Shown one piece after another: positions 48,347 through 57,223 of a stretch of 64,000 nt of DNA (its first letter is position 1; each line of letters begins with the position of its first letter). The notes beneath the pieces are model-generated. The model was not told where the DNA came from and did no database searches. It was given only the letters and a program-made list of their open reading frames with translations. The position numbers were made by a program, and so were the translations under genes. The stretch is from Flavobacteriales bacterium. Lineage in GTDB: Bacteria > Bacteroidota > Bacteroidia > Flavobacteriales_C > GCA-002722245. Where the stretch lies: NCBI GenBank assembly GCA_002717515.1, contig PBEC01000018.1:134630-198629 (forward strand). Reading direction: 5' to 3'.

Positions 48347-49462
48347 GTGAAAACTTATTCAAAGTTTTTGATAAACCCAATTAATCGTAATGCTTTCCTT
48401 AATTTAGTACTTAAATTTACAGGTTTGAAAGCCAAAATTAAAGACCAATTGAATTTAGTATCTAAATTAACTGTTCACAAATTGGTGAATAGTGCTAAAT
48501 TATTTTTGAGTTACCATTGGTCGAAAATAACAAGGAAACCTGTTCAGTGGGGATTACCTGCGAGCATTTCATTTGAGCCTACTACCTCATGCAATTTACG
48601 ATGTCCTGAGTGTCCAAGTGGATTGAGGGCGTTTACTCGTCCAACAGGAATGCTTGAGAACGAATTTTTTAAAAAGGCAATATTACAGCTTAAAAAACAA
48701 CTTCATTATCTCACTTTTTATTTCCAGGGAGAGCCTTACTTAAACCCGAATTTTCTTGAAATGGTGAAGTTTGCACATTTGAATAACATATATACTGCAA
48801 CTTCAACAAATGCACATTATTTAAAGCCTTCGATTGCAAAAAAAACGATTGAATCTGGTTTAGATCGACTAATTATTTCTATTGATGGTACTTCTCAAGA
48901 AACCTATGAGTCATATAGGGTAGGTGGAAAATTAGAAAAGGTGATTGAGGGTGCCAGAAATATAGTTGAAGCTAAAAAGGAAATGAATTCAACTAAACCT
49001 TTTGTTATTTTTCAATTTTTAGTTGTTCGGCCAAACGAGCACCAAATTGAGGAAGTGTTAAAATTAGGAAAAAACATAGGGGTAGATGAAGTACGTTTAA
49101 AAACAGCTCAGGTTTATGATTATAAAAATGGAAATGAATTGATACCTACTCTTGATAAGTATTCCCGATATTATCAAAAGAAGGATGGTACCTGGAGTGT
49201 AAAAAATAAAATGGTCAACTCATGTTGGAGAATGTGGCAGGGATGTGTCATCACTTGGAATGGTGGAGTTGTCCCCTGTTGTTTTGATAAGGATGCTTCT
49301 CATCAGCTTGGTCAACTTTCAAAGCAAGATTTTAAGTCCATTTGGAAAGGAGAAAAATATAAAGGTTTTCGTCAAGCTATTTTACAGTCTCGTTCTGAGG
49401 TTGATATTTGTAAAAATTGTACTGAAGGAACCAAAGTTTGGGGGGACAAAACGGCTACTTGA
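48347..49462 (+). CDS. Radical SAM/SPASM domain protein
   Basis: A 371-residue radical SAM enzyme. The [4Fe-4S]-binding motif is SCNLRCPEC (Cys82, Cys86, Cys89), followed by FYFQGEPYLNP, LIISIDGTSQETYESYR and a C-terminal SPASM region with cysteines for auxiliary clusters (NSCWRMWQGCVITWNGGVVP, CCFDKD, ICKNC). An N-terminal extension of about 70 residues precedes the core. The start is GTG. SPASM proteins often modify peptides or act on sugars and cofactors; no peptide substrate gene was recognised nearby. Confidence 0.9.
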   Translation: MKTYSKFLINPINRNAFLNLVLKFTGLKAKIKDQLNLVSKLTVHKLVNSAKLFLSYHWSKITRKPVQWGLPASISFEPTTSCNLRCPECPSGLRAFTRPTGMLENEFFKKAILQLKKQLHYLTFYFQGEPYLNPNFLEMVKFAHLNNIYTATSTNAHYLKPSIAKKTIESGLDRLIISIDGTSQETYESYRVGGKLEKVIEGARNIVEAKKEMNSTKPFVIFQFLVVRPNEHQIEEVLKLGKNIGVDEVRLKTAQVYDYKNGNELIPTLDKYSRYYQKKDGTWSVKNKMVNSCWRMWQGCVITWNGGVVPCCFDKDASHQLGQLSKQDFKSIWKGEKYKGFRQAILQSRSEVDICKNCTEGTKVWGDKTAT

Positions 49463-49521
49463 TTCTTAAAAGCCTTTGTGTTTTGGCATGAAATTTGGAG
49501 TTGAAATGAAAACCAAACACG

Positions 49522-50148
49522 ATGAAGTTATTGTACAGTTTCGTATTGATTTTTATAATCAATTCATCATTAAATGGACAAGTTAATCAATTACCTCCAC
49601 TACTTACTTTTACTCAAACCGAAACAATAAGTATTCAACCTAATGTAGCTGTTGTATGTTTTGAATTGAGAAAAGAATTTACTCAGGTAGGAAAAAATAG
49701 GTTGATTGATATATTTACAGAGCTTGAAATAAGTTCTAGACTTTTTGGAGTTGATCAACGAAACATTAAACTTTTTCCAACCACACAAGATTCAATTGGC
49801 TTTGTCAAAAAGGGTATTATTACTTTACATGATTTGGATAAATTAGACGCGCTTCATTTGTCTCTAAGACAAAGAAATGTAGGTGTTGTTTATACTCATC
49901 TTACGCATTCAAATTTAAATTATTACAAACAGAAGGCCTATTTATCTGGGATTAAAAAAGCAAAAACTCAAGCGCTAGAATTATCAAAAATCCTTAATGC
50001 TGGTTTAGGTAAAGTGTATTCAATTAACGAGTCTAGTTTGCAAGTTGTAAACAATACAAAATCTAAGGTTTCTCCTAATAACTATATTCATAATCTTGCG
50101 GAGATTAATTTAGTTTTAGAGCTTGAGATTTCATATTTACTGAATTGA
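49522..50148 (+). CDS. Exported protein, SIMPL (DUF541)-like
   Basis: A 208-residue protein with a signal peptide (MKLLYSFVLIFIINSSLNGQ). The body has the layout of SIMPL-domain proteins: an early strand (ETISIQPNVAVVCFELRKEF), a central region with DLDKLDALHLSLRQRNVGVVY, then YLSGIKKAKTQALELSKILN and a C-terminal strand (INLVLELEISY). The helix rich in Ala/Lys matches the usual SIMPL A..KA..L. pattern. Function is unknown. It converges with hemD, 13 bases apart. Confidence 0.62.
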   Translation: MKLLYSFVLIFIINSSLNGQVNQLPPLLTFTQTETISIQPNVAVVCFELRKEFTQVGKNRLIDIFTELEISSRLFGVDQRNIKLFPTTQDSIGFVKKGIITLHDLDKLDALHLSLRQRNVGVVYTHLTHSNLNYYKQKAYLSGIKKAKTQALELSKILNAGLGKVYSINESSLQVVNNTKSKVSPNNYIHNLAEINLVLELEISYLLN

Positions 50149-50161
50149 ATGAGTGTTGGTT

Positions 50162-50815
50162 TTAAATTAAATCTATGAGGCCCAATTCACCGGTTGATTT
50201 GGGTATTTTATAATTGTGTATGCCAAATTTTTTCAGTTCCTTTTCGGTAGTAGGTCCAATTGAAACGATACGTTGCCCTTCCTTTGCCTCCAACTTAGAA
50301 AAGTAAGCTCTCACATTGGATGGGCTTGTAAATATTAAAACATCAGCTTTTGGGTCTTGAAAGTTGTTTTTTTCAATTGTATTGTAAACAATTAAATCAT
50401 ATGTCTTCTCCTGATTAGGAAAATATTTTTGAATTGTTCTTTTGGAGATGTTGGAAACTGGAAAAAGACAAGTACCATCCTTGACTTTTTTTACAAATGC
50501 TTTACCAACATCATTTATGTTGACAGAGTCACCAACAAAATCAATTTTGGGAACATACTTCATAAGTTCTCTGTGGGTTCCTCTTCCCACACAGGCTATT
50601 TTTCTATTGTTAAGATGAATTTTTTGCTTGAAAAAGAAGCGTACGGAGTTCTTACTTGTAAAAAAAATCCAGTTTGTTATCGGAACATTTTCAACTTGGT
50701 TAATTTCAAAACGAATTAAAGATTCCGCAAGTATCGTGTACTCTTTAGGGATACACTTTGACTTAAAAAAGCTATTTTTATCAAGGTTTTTCGAAACAAA
50801 AACCCTTTTGGAAAT
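50162..50815 (-). CDS. hemD: Uroporphyrinogen-III synthase (HemD), apparently with an ATT start
   Basis: HemD cyclises hydroxymethylbilane to uroporphyrinogen III. The track lists only 142 residues from an internal GTG at 50590, but the same frame stays open upstream and encodes a normal N-terminal half: SKRVFVSKNLDKNSFFKSKC, TNWIFFTSKNSVRFFF and KIACVGRGTHREL. The C-terminal half has DVLIFTSPSNVRAYF and RIVSIGPTTEKELKKFG. Between the upstream in-frame stop and this region there is no ATG, GTG or TTG. An ATT at 50815 sits in TAATT, overlapping the hemC stop exactly where coupled genes have TAATG. This gives 217 residues. A frameshift fusion from hemC at its A9 run is the alternative. Confidence 0.82.
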   Translation of the reverse strand: MSKRVFVSKNLDKNSFFKSKCIPKEYTILAESLIRFEINQVENVPITNWIFFTSKNSVRFFFKQKIHLNNRKIACVGRGTHRELMKYVPKIDFVGDSVNINDVGKAFVKKVKDGTCLFPVSNISKRTIQKYFPNQEKTYDLIVYNTIEKNNFQDPKADVLIFTSPSNVRAYFSKLEAKEGQRIVSIGPTTEKELKKFGIHNYKIPKSTGELGLIDLI

Positions 50816-51705
50816 TAGTTTTTTTTTAAGGCGTGAACAATTGAGTCAGCTGCATCGTATTCAGAGTCAAAACTGGATTGAACTCTTTTTAAAGAGCCAT
50901 CTTCTTGTCCCAAAGTAGCCCAGACCTCATATTTTCCACTGATCTTTTCTGCGTAAACTCCAAGGGGTAGTTGACACCCTCCATCTAATTTGTTCAAAAC
51001 GCTTCTTTCAATATTAACAATAGATTTAACATCTGGGTTATTTATTTTGGAAACGTATTTTTTAGTTTCTTCATCTTCAGATCGAGTTTGCAAGCCAAGC
51101 ACTCCTTGCGCTGGTGCTGGAACAAAATCTTGTGGTTTTAAAATTTCTACTTGAAATTCTGATAGATCAATATTTAATCTTGAAACTCCTGCATTTGCTA
51201 AAACAATGGCATCATAATCTTCTTCACGAAGTTTATCAATCCTTGTTGGAACATTTCCTCGAAGATCTTTTATTTTTAAATCGGAACGAAAGGCACTTAG
51301 TATGGATTTTCTTCTGGCTGATGAAGTTCCAACTATAGCGTTTTCTTTTAACGCCAATTGTTTTGTTGGGTCATAGGCGTTCTTTTTTATTAAAAGCATG
51401 TCTGATGGGTTCTCTCTATCTGACACAGCAACGATTTCTAAACCATCGGGCTGGTTTGTTTCAAGGTCTTTGTGAGAGTGAACAGCAAGATCAATAGATT
51501 TATCTAATAAGGCGTCTTCAATTTCTTTAGTGAAAAAACCTTTACCCTCTAACTTGTCAAAGCTAAGATGCTGGATTTTATCTCCTTGAGTTTTTATAAT
51601 GTGTATTTCAACTTCACAACCTAACTTTTGCAACTTGCTTTTTACAAAGTTTGCTTGCCATAATGCTAAATCACTTCCTCTGGTTCCTATTTTAATTAAT
51701 GCCAT
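50815..51705 (-). CDS. hemC: Hydroxymethylbilane synthase (porphobilinogen deaminase)
   Basis: HemC joins four porphobilinogens into hydroxymethylbilane for heme synthesis. The 296-residue protein has IGTRGSDLALWQANFVK, THGDK-like IKTQGDKI, AVHSHKDLE, TSSARRKS, LRGNVPTRIDKL and the dipyrromethane-cofactor Cys in LDGGCQLPLG. The gene ends GCC TTA AAA AAA AAC TAA. hemD follows in the -1 frame, with the stop overlapping its presumed ATT start. A -1 slip on the A9 run would fuse the two enzymes. Confidence 0.96.
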   Translation of the reverse strand: MALIKIGTRGSDLALWQANFVKSKLQKLGCEVEIHIIKTQGDKIQHLSFDKLEGKGFFTKEIEDALLDKSIDLAVHSHKDLETNQPDGLEIVAVSDRENPSDMLLIKKNAYDPTKQLALKENAIVGTSSARRKSILSAFRSDLKIKDLRGNVPTRIDKLREEDYDAIVLANAGVSRLNIDLSEFQVEILKPQDFVPAPAQGVLGLQTRSEDEETKKYVSKINNPDVKSIVNIERSVLNKLDGGCQLPLGVYAEKISGKYEVWATLGQEDGSLKRVQSSFDSEYDAADSIVHALKKN

Positions 51706-51812
51706 GATACTAATTTAGGATAAAGCAGTTAAGATTTCATCAAATATAATTATGTTTTTAAATCATAGCATAAATTTCATATATTATTAAAAAATTATTG
51801 AACCTTTATGTT

Positions 51813-52268
51813 ATGTCTAATTATTGGATGAAATGGAAACCTAAAAATTTTTTCTTATTTCTGAGTTTACTTTTTTTATTTTCTTTTACAGTAAGTTCTG
51901 ACCAAAATGTCTATGATATAATCATTCAAAAGACAATAAAGAAAATAGGAAAGCATTTGTACCAAGTTAAAATAGATGTTAAAAATGGTGGCATGGTGAA
52001 TGGAATTGCTAAATACGAGGCAAAACTGCCACTTTCGGCCGATTTTGTCAAAGAAGTTAGTAAGGACAAAACGGTAAACTTTAAAGTTGAAAAAAGGAAA
52101 ATTAAAATAATTTGGATGTACTTGAGAAACAATAAAAACTATTCAACGGTTTTTCAAATGAGATCTCATCGTTCAATTAATAAATTAAAGATGTATGGTG
52201 ATTTTCACGGACATAGCTCAGGTAAGCAATTTAGATTGAGAGATACAACCTCATTTTTACTTCCTTAA
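51813..52268 (+). CDS. Small exported protein of unknown function
   Basis: About 151 residues from the ATG at 51813 (an upstream TTG at 51798 is possible). A hydrophobic stretch (KNFFLFLSLLFLFSFTVSS) makes a signal peptide. The mature part is basic and beta-like (IIIQKTIKKIGKHLYQVKID, EAKLPLSADFVKEV). I do not recognise a family. It diverges from hemC and converges with the aldehyde dehydrogenase gene. Confidence 0.65.
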   Translation: MSNYWMKWKPKNFFLFLSLLFLFSFTVSSDQNVYDIIIQKTIKKIGKHLYQVKIDVKNGGMVNGIAKYEAKLPLSADFVKEVSKDKTVNFKVEKRKIKIIWMYLRNNKNYSTVFQMRSHRSINKLKMYGDFHGHSSGKQFRLRDTTSFLLP

Positions 52269-52278
52269 AGTTTTGCTT

Positions 52279-53664
52279 TTAATCTTGATGAATTACTATG
52301 AGTTTCTTTTTTAACATCTCGTGAACTGAGTATTCGATACCTCCCAATCCTTCTCCACTCAATCCTTGTCCGCCAAAAGGCATCCAGTCGACTCTGAATG
52401 CAGGATGCGTATTAATCATAACAGCAGTGCCGTTCAATGTTTCTGTAAATTTTAATGCGGAATTGATGGAGTTTGTGTAAACTGCCGATTGAAAAATGTA
52501 TGGAGAATTATTGGCAAGTTGAATGGCTTCATTTATTTTTTTGAACGAATAAACGCAAATCACGGGTCCAAATATCTCCTCTTTGCTTACTAAACTATTT
52601 TTATTCGGATTTAATAAAACAGTGGGTTCATAGCAATTGTTTTGAAGTTTATTCCCTCCGCAAATTAGTGTGGCACCTTCATTAATGGCCAGTTGTACCC
52701 ATTCATCGATTCTATCCAATGCAGATTTTGAAATTACAGGACCAATCAATGAGTTTTCACTTTTTGGGTTTCCTACTTTTTGTACTTGTGCCTGAAGATT
52801 TAATTGTGAAATAAACTTATCTATGATTTCTTCATGAACAAAAATTCTTTGCGCAGACACACAAACCTGTCCGGCATGATAAAACCCAGCTTTTACAATT
52901 TGAGGAACAGCATTGTTCAAGTTTGCATCTTTTGCAACAACAACTGGAGCAATTCCTCCATGTTCCAGAACAATCCTTACTCCTGGTGCCATTTTTTGTT
53001 TTATTGACCAGCCAATCTCACTTGAGCCAATAAAAGAAATGTAGCCAAGTAAGTCACTTTGAGCCAGGATTGAGGTGGTTTCATTATCGCATATTAAATA
53101 GGTACACCATTCTTTTGGGAGACCTGCTTCGTATATTGAATTAATTATTTCTTTACTTGTTAATGGAGTAGATAAAGCAGGTTTGTAAATAACTGGACAA
53201 CCTGCAGCAATACAGGGTATAATTTGATGAATGGCCAGATTAATGGGATGATTAAATGCACTTATTGACAGAACAACTCCAATTGGTTTTTTTTGAGTGT
53301 AAGCGAGTTTTTTTTCACTTGCAGAATTTAAATTCATTGGAATCATTTCTCCTTTAATATTCCGAACGGCTTGGATTCCTAGTTTTACTCCTTCGAGAGC
53401 GCGATTCATTTCTAATTTAGTGTCTTGAATTGGTTTTCCACCTTCAGAAACACTTAATTCAATAAGTTTGTTTTTGTTTTTAAGCAGTAATAGATGCAGA
53501 TTTTCAAGAATTTTTATTCTTTTTTCTTTTGAAATACCGGAAGGGTTTTTAGTGTGTAATGTATGGGCTTTCGTAAGTATTTGAAGGGCATCTTTTTTAC
53601 TTGTAAAATTTACAGTTGAAATTTTATCAGAAGTAAAAGGATTTTCTATGTTCAAATTTGTCAT
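52279..53664 (-). CDS. NAD(P)-dependent aldehyde dehydrogenase
   Basis: A 461-residue ALDH-superfamily enzyme. Catalytic residues are visible: Asn138 in ISAFNHPINLA, Glu234 in VLEHGGIAPVV and the nucleophile Cys268 in HAGQVCVSAQR; the C-terminal part has EEIFGPVICVY and GLSGEGLGGIEY. The layout resembles glyceraldehyde-3-phosphate or lactaldehyde-type ALDHs more than betaine ALDH, but substrate is not determinable. It follows radA after 33 bases on the same strand and may be in its operon. Confidence 0.9.
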   Translation of the reverse strand: MTNLNIENPFTSDKISTVNFTSKKDALQILTKAHTLHTKNPSGISKEKRIKILENLHLLLLKNKNKLIELSVSEGGKPIQDTKLEMNRALEGVKLGIQAVRNIKGEMIPMNLNSASEKKLAYTQKKPIGVVLSISAFNHPINLAIHQIIPCIAAGCPVIYKPALSTPLTSKEIINSIYEAGLPKEWCTYLICDNETTSILAQSDLLGYISFIGSSEIGWSIKQKMAPGVRIVLEHGGIAPVVVAKDANLNNAVPQIVKAGFYHAGQVCVSAQRIFVHEEIIDKFISQLNLQAQVQKVGNPKSENSLIGPVISKSALDRIDEWVQLAINEGATLICGGNKLQNNCYEPTVLLNPNKNSLVSKEEIFGPVICVYSFKKINEAIQLANNSPYIFQSAVYTNSINSALKFTETLNGTAVMINTHPAFRVDWMPFGGQGLSGEGLGGIEYSVHEMLKKKLIVIHQD

Positions 53665-53697
53665 ATCCTTAATTTAAAGAAAGATGAAGGCTTTTGG

Positions 53698-55065
53698 TTA
53701 TGAGAAAAGGTCACGGAAAACCTCTTCTATTTTTTTTACTTTAAAAACTGTTATTTCATTAATGGTACTTAATGCACTTAAATCATTATACTTTGAAACA
53801 TATATCTTTTCGAAACCAAGTTTTTGAGCTTCTACAATTCTTGATGAAATTTTTTGAACTGGTCTCACTTCGCCCGATAAACCAACTTCTCCTGCAAAAC
53901 AAACCTTACTTGAAATGGAAATATCTTCCCTACTTGAAACAATAGCAGATAGCACTGCGAGATCGGAAGCAGGGTCTTCAATCTTTATTCCTCCAGTTAT
54001 ATTTAAAAAAACATCTTCCATTCCTACTTTAAAACCGCATTTTTTTTCAAGTACAGCCAATAGCATATTCATTCTTCTTGCATCAAACCCGGTTGTGGTT
54101 CTTTGGGGAGTTCCATATGCAGCTCTTGAAACAAGGGCTTGAGTTTCAATCATTAAAGGTCGTATTCCCTCCAGGTTAGCTGTTATTGCGACGCCACTTA
54201 AGTCTTCCTCACGAGCAGAAATCAGTATTTTTGAAGGGTCAGTAACTGGTTTTAGTCCCGATTCCAACATCTCATATATACCCAATTCATTAGTAGATCC
54301 GAACCTGTTTTTTATGCTCCTTACAATTCTGTAAAAATGGTTTCTATCTCCTTCAAATTGAAGAACGGTATCTACCATATGTTCTAAAACTTTTGGGCCG
54401 GCAAGACTTCCTTCTTTGTTGATGTGACCTATTATAAACGTTGGTAGTGATAAACTCTTGGAAAAAGCTAAAATCTCAAAAGTACATTCTCTAATTTGAG
54501 AAACGGTTCCTGGTGCTGAGTCTAAATTATTCGAGTGGAGTGTTTGAATGGAATCAATTATTAAAATATCAGGATTGAGCGTTTCTGCAGCACTTCGAAT
54601 AATGGTTGTATCTGTTTCTGTTAAAATAAAAATATTTTCAGAAGATTTAGGATTTATTCGATCTGCTCTTGTTTTGATTTGTTCGTCACTTTCTTCACCG
54701 GAAACATATAACACTTTGAATTGAGGGTTTAAAAGTGCTATTTGCAACATTAATGTAGATTTTCCAATCCCGGGTTCTCCGCCAAAAAGAATTAAAGAAC
54801 CAGGAATTGCTCCTCCCCCTAAAACACGATTAAGTTCTTTATCGGTAAAAACTAAACGCTTTTGAGTTAGAGGTTGAACATCATTGAGTGCTCGAGCTTT
54901 TTTCGCTGTTCTCGAAGTGTTTTTTAATGTGGAAATACCTGAACCGTCAGAAATAATTTCTTCTACAAAAGAATTCCAAGCACTACATTGAGGACATTTA
55001 CCCAGCCATTTGGCAGATTGATTTCCACAACTTTGACATACAAATGTTGTTTTTTTCTTGGCCAA
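53698..55065 (-). CDS. radA: DNA repair protein RadA
   Basis: RadA is a RecA-like ATPase that drives branch migration in recombination. The zinc finger CQSCGNQSAKWLGKCPQC (Cys10, 13, 24, 27) opens the protein, followed by Walker A GGEPGIGKST (95-104), the RadA-specific KNRFG motif near 255, and the C-terminal Lon-like domain (GGIKIEDPASDLAVLSAIVS). The 455-residue length is normal. It sits three bases after the small lipoprotein gene and belongs to the panD-rfaE2-type operon. Confidence 0.97.
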   Translation of the reverse strand: MAKKKTTFVCQSCGNQSAKWLGKCPQCSAWNSFVEEIISDGSGISTLKNTSRTAKKARALNDVQPLTQKRLVFTDKELNRVLGGGAIPGSLILFGGEPGIGKSTLMLQIALLNPQFKVLYVSGEESDEQIKTRADRINPKSSENIFILTETDTTIIRSAAETLNPDILIIDSIQTLHSNNLDSAPGTVSQIRECTFEILAFSKSLSLPTFIIGHINKEGSLAGPKVLEHMVDTVLQFEGDRNHFYRIVRSIKNRFGSTNELGIYEMLESGLKPVTDPSKILISAREEDLSGVAITANLEGIRPLMIETQALVSRAAYGTPQRTTTGFDARRMNMLLAVLEKKCGFKVGMEDVFLNITGGIKIEDPASDLAVLSAIVSSREDISISSKVCFAGEVGLSGEVRPVQKISSRIVEAQKLGFEKIYVSKYNDLSALSTINEITVFKVKKIEEVFRDLFS

Positions 55066-55067
55066 TT

Positions 55068-55475
55068 TTATTCATTTACAGCCTTTTCAAACTCATACCA
55101 CTGAGATCCGTTATCTGTTTCTCTACGAATGGTTAAATAAGATTCAGTTATGACTTGTATATCCCAATCTCCGGCATAAACACTCTCTCTACAATATCCT
55201 TCAGGAAGAGCTATGGTAAGTACTCCATTTTTTAAAACATACGGACCATAATTACAAGTGTCAAGATCACCTGTTGGAGGTTCGTTGTCGTCTCCATCGG
55301 TAGCCGCAATGTAAACTCTACTCTCCTTAAAATACCATCGGTAATCTAAATCAGGTACGGGCTTCGTTATTAATATCCATTCACCAAGTAGGTACTCTCT
55401 GTTTTGCTTGTTACAAGAGATTAAACAAATTGAGCTGAAGATTATAGCTAGTGATATGTACAAGTTTTTTTTCAT
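55068..55475 (-). CDS. Small lipoprotein, lipocalin-like
   Basis: Start at the ATG at 55475 (MKKNLYISLAIIFSSICLISCNKQ), which gives a clear lipobox (LISC); the track adds 11 upstream residues. The mature part (about 110 residues) begins YLLGEWILITKPVPDLDYRW and ends SYLTIRRETDNGSQWYEFEK, the pattern of small Bacteroidota lipocalin-like lipoproteins. Function is unknown. It lies between the rfaE2-type gene and radA, with short gaps. Confidence 0.75.
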   Translation of the reverse strand: MKKNLYISLAIIFSSICLISCNKQNREYLLGEWILITKPVPDLDYRWYFKESRVYIAATDGDDNEPPTGDLDTCNYGPYVLKNGVLTIALPEGYCRESVYAGDWDIQVITESYLTIRRETDNGSQWYEFEKAVNE

Positions 55476-55509
55476 GACAACACAATTAAAACGTGAATAT
55501 ACAAACAAT

Positions 55510-56010
55510 TTAACTTTTACTGAAACTTTGAATCTTAGTTACAATTTTACTTGTTGAATACCCAGGGAGGAATGGTATTATTTCAACACGACCACCACTT
55601 TTCTTTACTTCCTCTGCACCAACGATTGTCTCAATCGTATAGTCTCCTCCCTTTACCAAGATACTGGGTTTTAGTTGAGTAATTAAATTGATTGGCGTTT
55701 CTTCTTCGAATACAATTACGAGGTCAATACATTCCAAAGCAGCCAAAAGGTTGGAGCGGGATTTTGTTGAATTAATTGGGCGTGACGGACCTTTTAGTTT
55801 CCGAACGGAATCTGAAGAATTTACGCCAACTATTAATTTACTTCCTAAATCTTTGGCTTTGCACAAGTAGTCAATGTGACCCAAATGCAGTAAATCAAAA
55901 CAACCGTTTGTGAAAACAATAATCTCTTCATTGGAATTCCAATCTTGAATAGTTCTTTTCGCTTTTTCAAGATTTTGAATTTTTGATGAGGATTTTTTTA
56001 AGCTCGACAA
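55510..56010 (-). CDS. D-glycero-beta-D-manno-heptose 1-phosphate adenylyltransferase (HldE C-domain/RfaE2)
   Basis: A 166-residue nucleotidyltransferase that would make ADP-heptose for the LPS core. Motifs: FTNGCFDLLHLGHIDYL with HLGH at 42-45, the nucleotide loop VGVNSSDSVRKLKGPSRPIN, and VKGGDYTIETIVGA. In E. coli the activity is the C-terminal domain of HldE; here it stands alone, with no kinase domain or separate hldA-like gene in the window. Its ATG directly follows the panD stop. The confidence refers to the family; a related cytidylyltransferase activity is possible. Confidence 0.88.
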   Translation of the reverse strand: MSSLKKSSSKIQNLEKAKRTIQDWNSNEEIIVFTNGCFDLLHLGHIDYLCKAKDLGSKLIVGVNSSDSVRKLKGPSRPINSTKSRSNLLAALECIDLVIVFEEETPINLITQLKPSILVKGGDYTIETIVGAEEVKKSGGRVEIIPFLPGYSTSKIVTKIQSFSKS

Positions 56011-56361
56011 TTATTTCAGTTTATTAGTAGACGTATCGGGAAATACAATAGTTGGCTTAAATTGTTTAGCCTCTTCAAAATTCATTTGGGCATAAGCGAT
56101 GATTATTATAACATCTCCAACCGCTACTCTTCGGGCGGCAGGACCATTTAAGCATACATTTCCAGAACCTCTTTTTCCTTTAATTACGTAGGTTTCTAGC
56201 CGTTCTCCGTTATTAATATTAACGATTTGAACTTTTTCGCCCTCTATTACATTACTTGCGTCCATAATATCTTCATCAATTGTAACGCTTCCAATGTAAT
56301 TCAAATCGGCTTCAGTAACCGTTACCCTGTGAATTTTAGATTTTAAAACCTCAACTAACAT
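56011..56361 (-). CDS. panD: Aspartate 1-decarboxylase
   Basis: PanD makes beta-alanine for pantothenate and CoA. The self-cleavage site is [14 protein letters not shown], where Gly24-Ser25 is cut to form the pyruvoyl group on Ser25. Downstream are [15 protein letters not shown] and the [14 protein letters not shown] end region. The 116 residues are typical. It is the first gene of the panD-rfaE2-type-lipoprotein-radA run and lies after the tRNA-Cys terminator. Confidence 0.97.
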   Translation of the reverse strand: MLVEVLKSKIHRVTVTEADLNYIGSVTIDEDIMDASNVIEGEKVQIVNINNGERLETYVIKGKRGSGNVCLNGPAARRVAVGDVIIIIAYAQMNFEEAKQFKPTIVFPDTSTNKLK

Positions 56362-56435
56362 AATGCAAAATTACAACTATTTGTCAAATAATTTAAGTCC
56401 TCTTTTTTTTACTTGGCTTGAATTTTTTTTAAAAT

Positions 56436-56465
56436 AAAAAAGGAGCTGATTACAGCTCCTTTTTT
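56436..56465 (-). terminator. Terminator after tRNA-Cys
   Basis: An 8-bp stem AGGAGCTG/CAGCTCCT with an ATTA loop, flanked by A and T runs on both sides so that it can work in either direction. On the minus strand it starts two bases after tRNA-Cys. Confidence 0.85.
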
Positions 56466-56466
56466 G

Positions 56467-56537
56467 AGGTTGCGGACGGAATCGAACCGCCGTAGCAGGT
56501 TTTGCAGACCTGTGCCTAGCCACTCGGCCACGCAACC
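56467..56537 (-). tRNA. tRNA-Cys (GCA)
   Basis: On the minus strand the acceptor stem pairs GGTTGCG with CGCAACC. The anticodon stem CAGGT/ACCTG holds the loop CTGCAAA with anticodon GCA (56503-56505). The T arm carries TTCGATT. The unpaired discriminator base is U (56467), as expected for tRNA-Cys. The 3' CCA is not encoded. Confidence 0.96.
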
Positions 56538-56599
56538 TTTTAAATTTGAGATTTCAAAGATAAAACAAATCCTTTAGTTTGTCCAAAATTTAATTGCGC

Positions 56600-57223
56600 T
56601 TATTGTACAGTATATTCCACTAAATCGGAATATCCCCCTAAAAGCGCTGAACCACTCTTTATTAAACCAATTCCGTTAGCGTAATAGTACCTGTAGTCAT
56701 TAGTAGACATAATGTAATCCCCGTCAAGGTAAGTTTCGATATCTAAATCAATTACCAAAACATCTTCAAACAAGTTGTTGTTTACCTCTAAAGATTCCAG
56801 TTTTTCATGAATCGTAAATTTGTAAACATTTTTTGTGATAAAACCATAAGTGTTAACAGAAATATCAAATCCCCATTCGTCTCCTTCATTACCTTTTTCT
56901 TTAAGAATTACATGAGGTTCATTGTCTCCGTAAACCGCTTCATCAATTATCAGATAATCACTACCTGATTTTCTAATTAAGTTACTCGCACCCTGATCAT
57001 TTTCAATCTTGTAGTATAGTTTCCCTCCGATTGTTGTGTCACTGTTAATGAAAGTTTCGTAGGCAATAGCTCCTGTATAGCTCCAGTTGTTGCCAATGTT
57101 TAATGGTAAATAGTCTTCAGTTGATGTTGATGTTGATGTTGATATTGATGTATCTTCATCTTTCTCACAGGATGAAAATATGAATAAACTCACCGATAAT
57201 AATGTAATTAATTTTGTATTCAT
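56600..57223 (-). CDS. Lipoprotein of unknown function with a Ser/Thr repeat linker
   Basis: A 207-residue protein with a lipoprotein signal (MNTKLITLLSVSLFIFSSCEKDED, lipobox FSSC). A low-complexity linker TSISTSTSTST follows, encoded by a six-base repeat. The body has LPLNIGNNWSYTGA, typical of beta-rich exported Bacteroidota proteins, and ends GLIKSGSALLGGYSDLVEY. No specific family was recognised. It stands alone upstream of tRNA-Cys. Confidence 0.75.
   Translation of the reverse strand: MNTKLITLLSVSLFIFSSCEKDEDTSISTSTSTSTEDYLPLNIGNNWSYTGAIAYETFINSDTTIGGKLYYKIENDQGASNLIRKSGSDYLIIDEAVYGDNEPHVILKEKGNEGDEWGFDISVNTYGFITKNVYKFTIHEKLESLEVNNNLFEDVLVIDLDIETYLDGDYIMSTNDYRYYYANGIGLIKSGSALLGGYSDLVEYTVQ
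57121..57150 (-). repeat. Hexanucleotide repeat in the lipoprotein linker
   Basis: About five imperfect copies of a TTGATG-type hexamer encode alternating Ser and Thr. Because the unit is six bases, copy changes would alter linker length and not the reading frame. Confidence 0.8.

Noticed and set aside
50429-50918. Two plus-strand ORFs (96 residues each) opposite hemD
   Set aside because: The minus strand here carries the N-terminal half of HemD with clear family motifs; the plus ORFs have no likeness to anything and are shadows.
57121-57150. Short tandem repeat considered as CRISPR-like
   Set aside because: The unit is six bases with no spacers and lies in a coding linker; there are no cas genes in the window.
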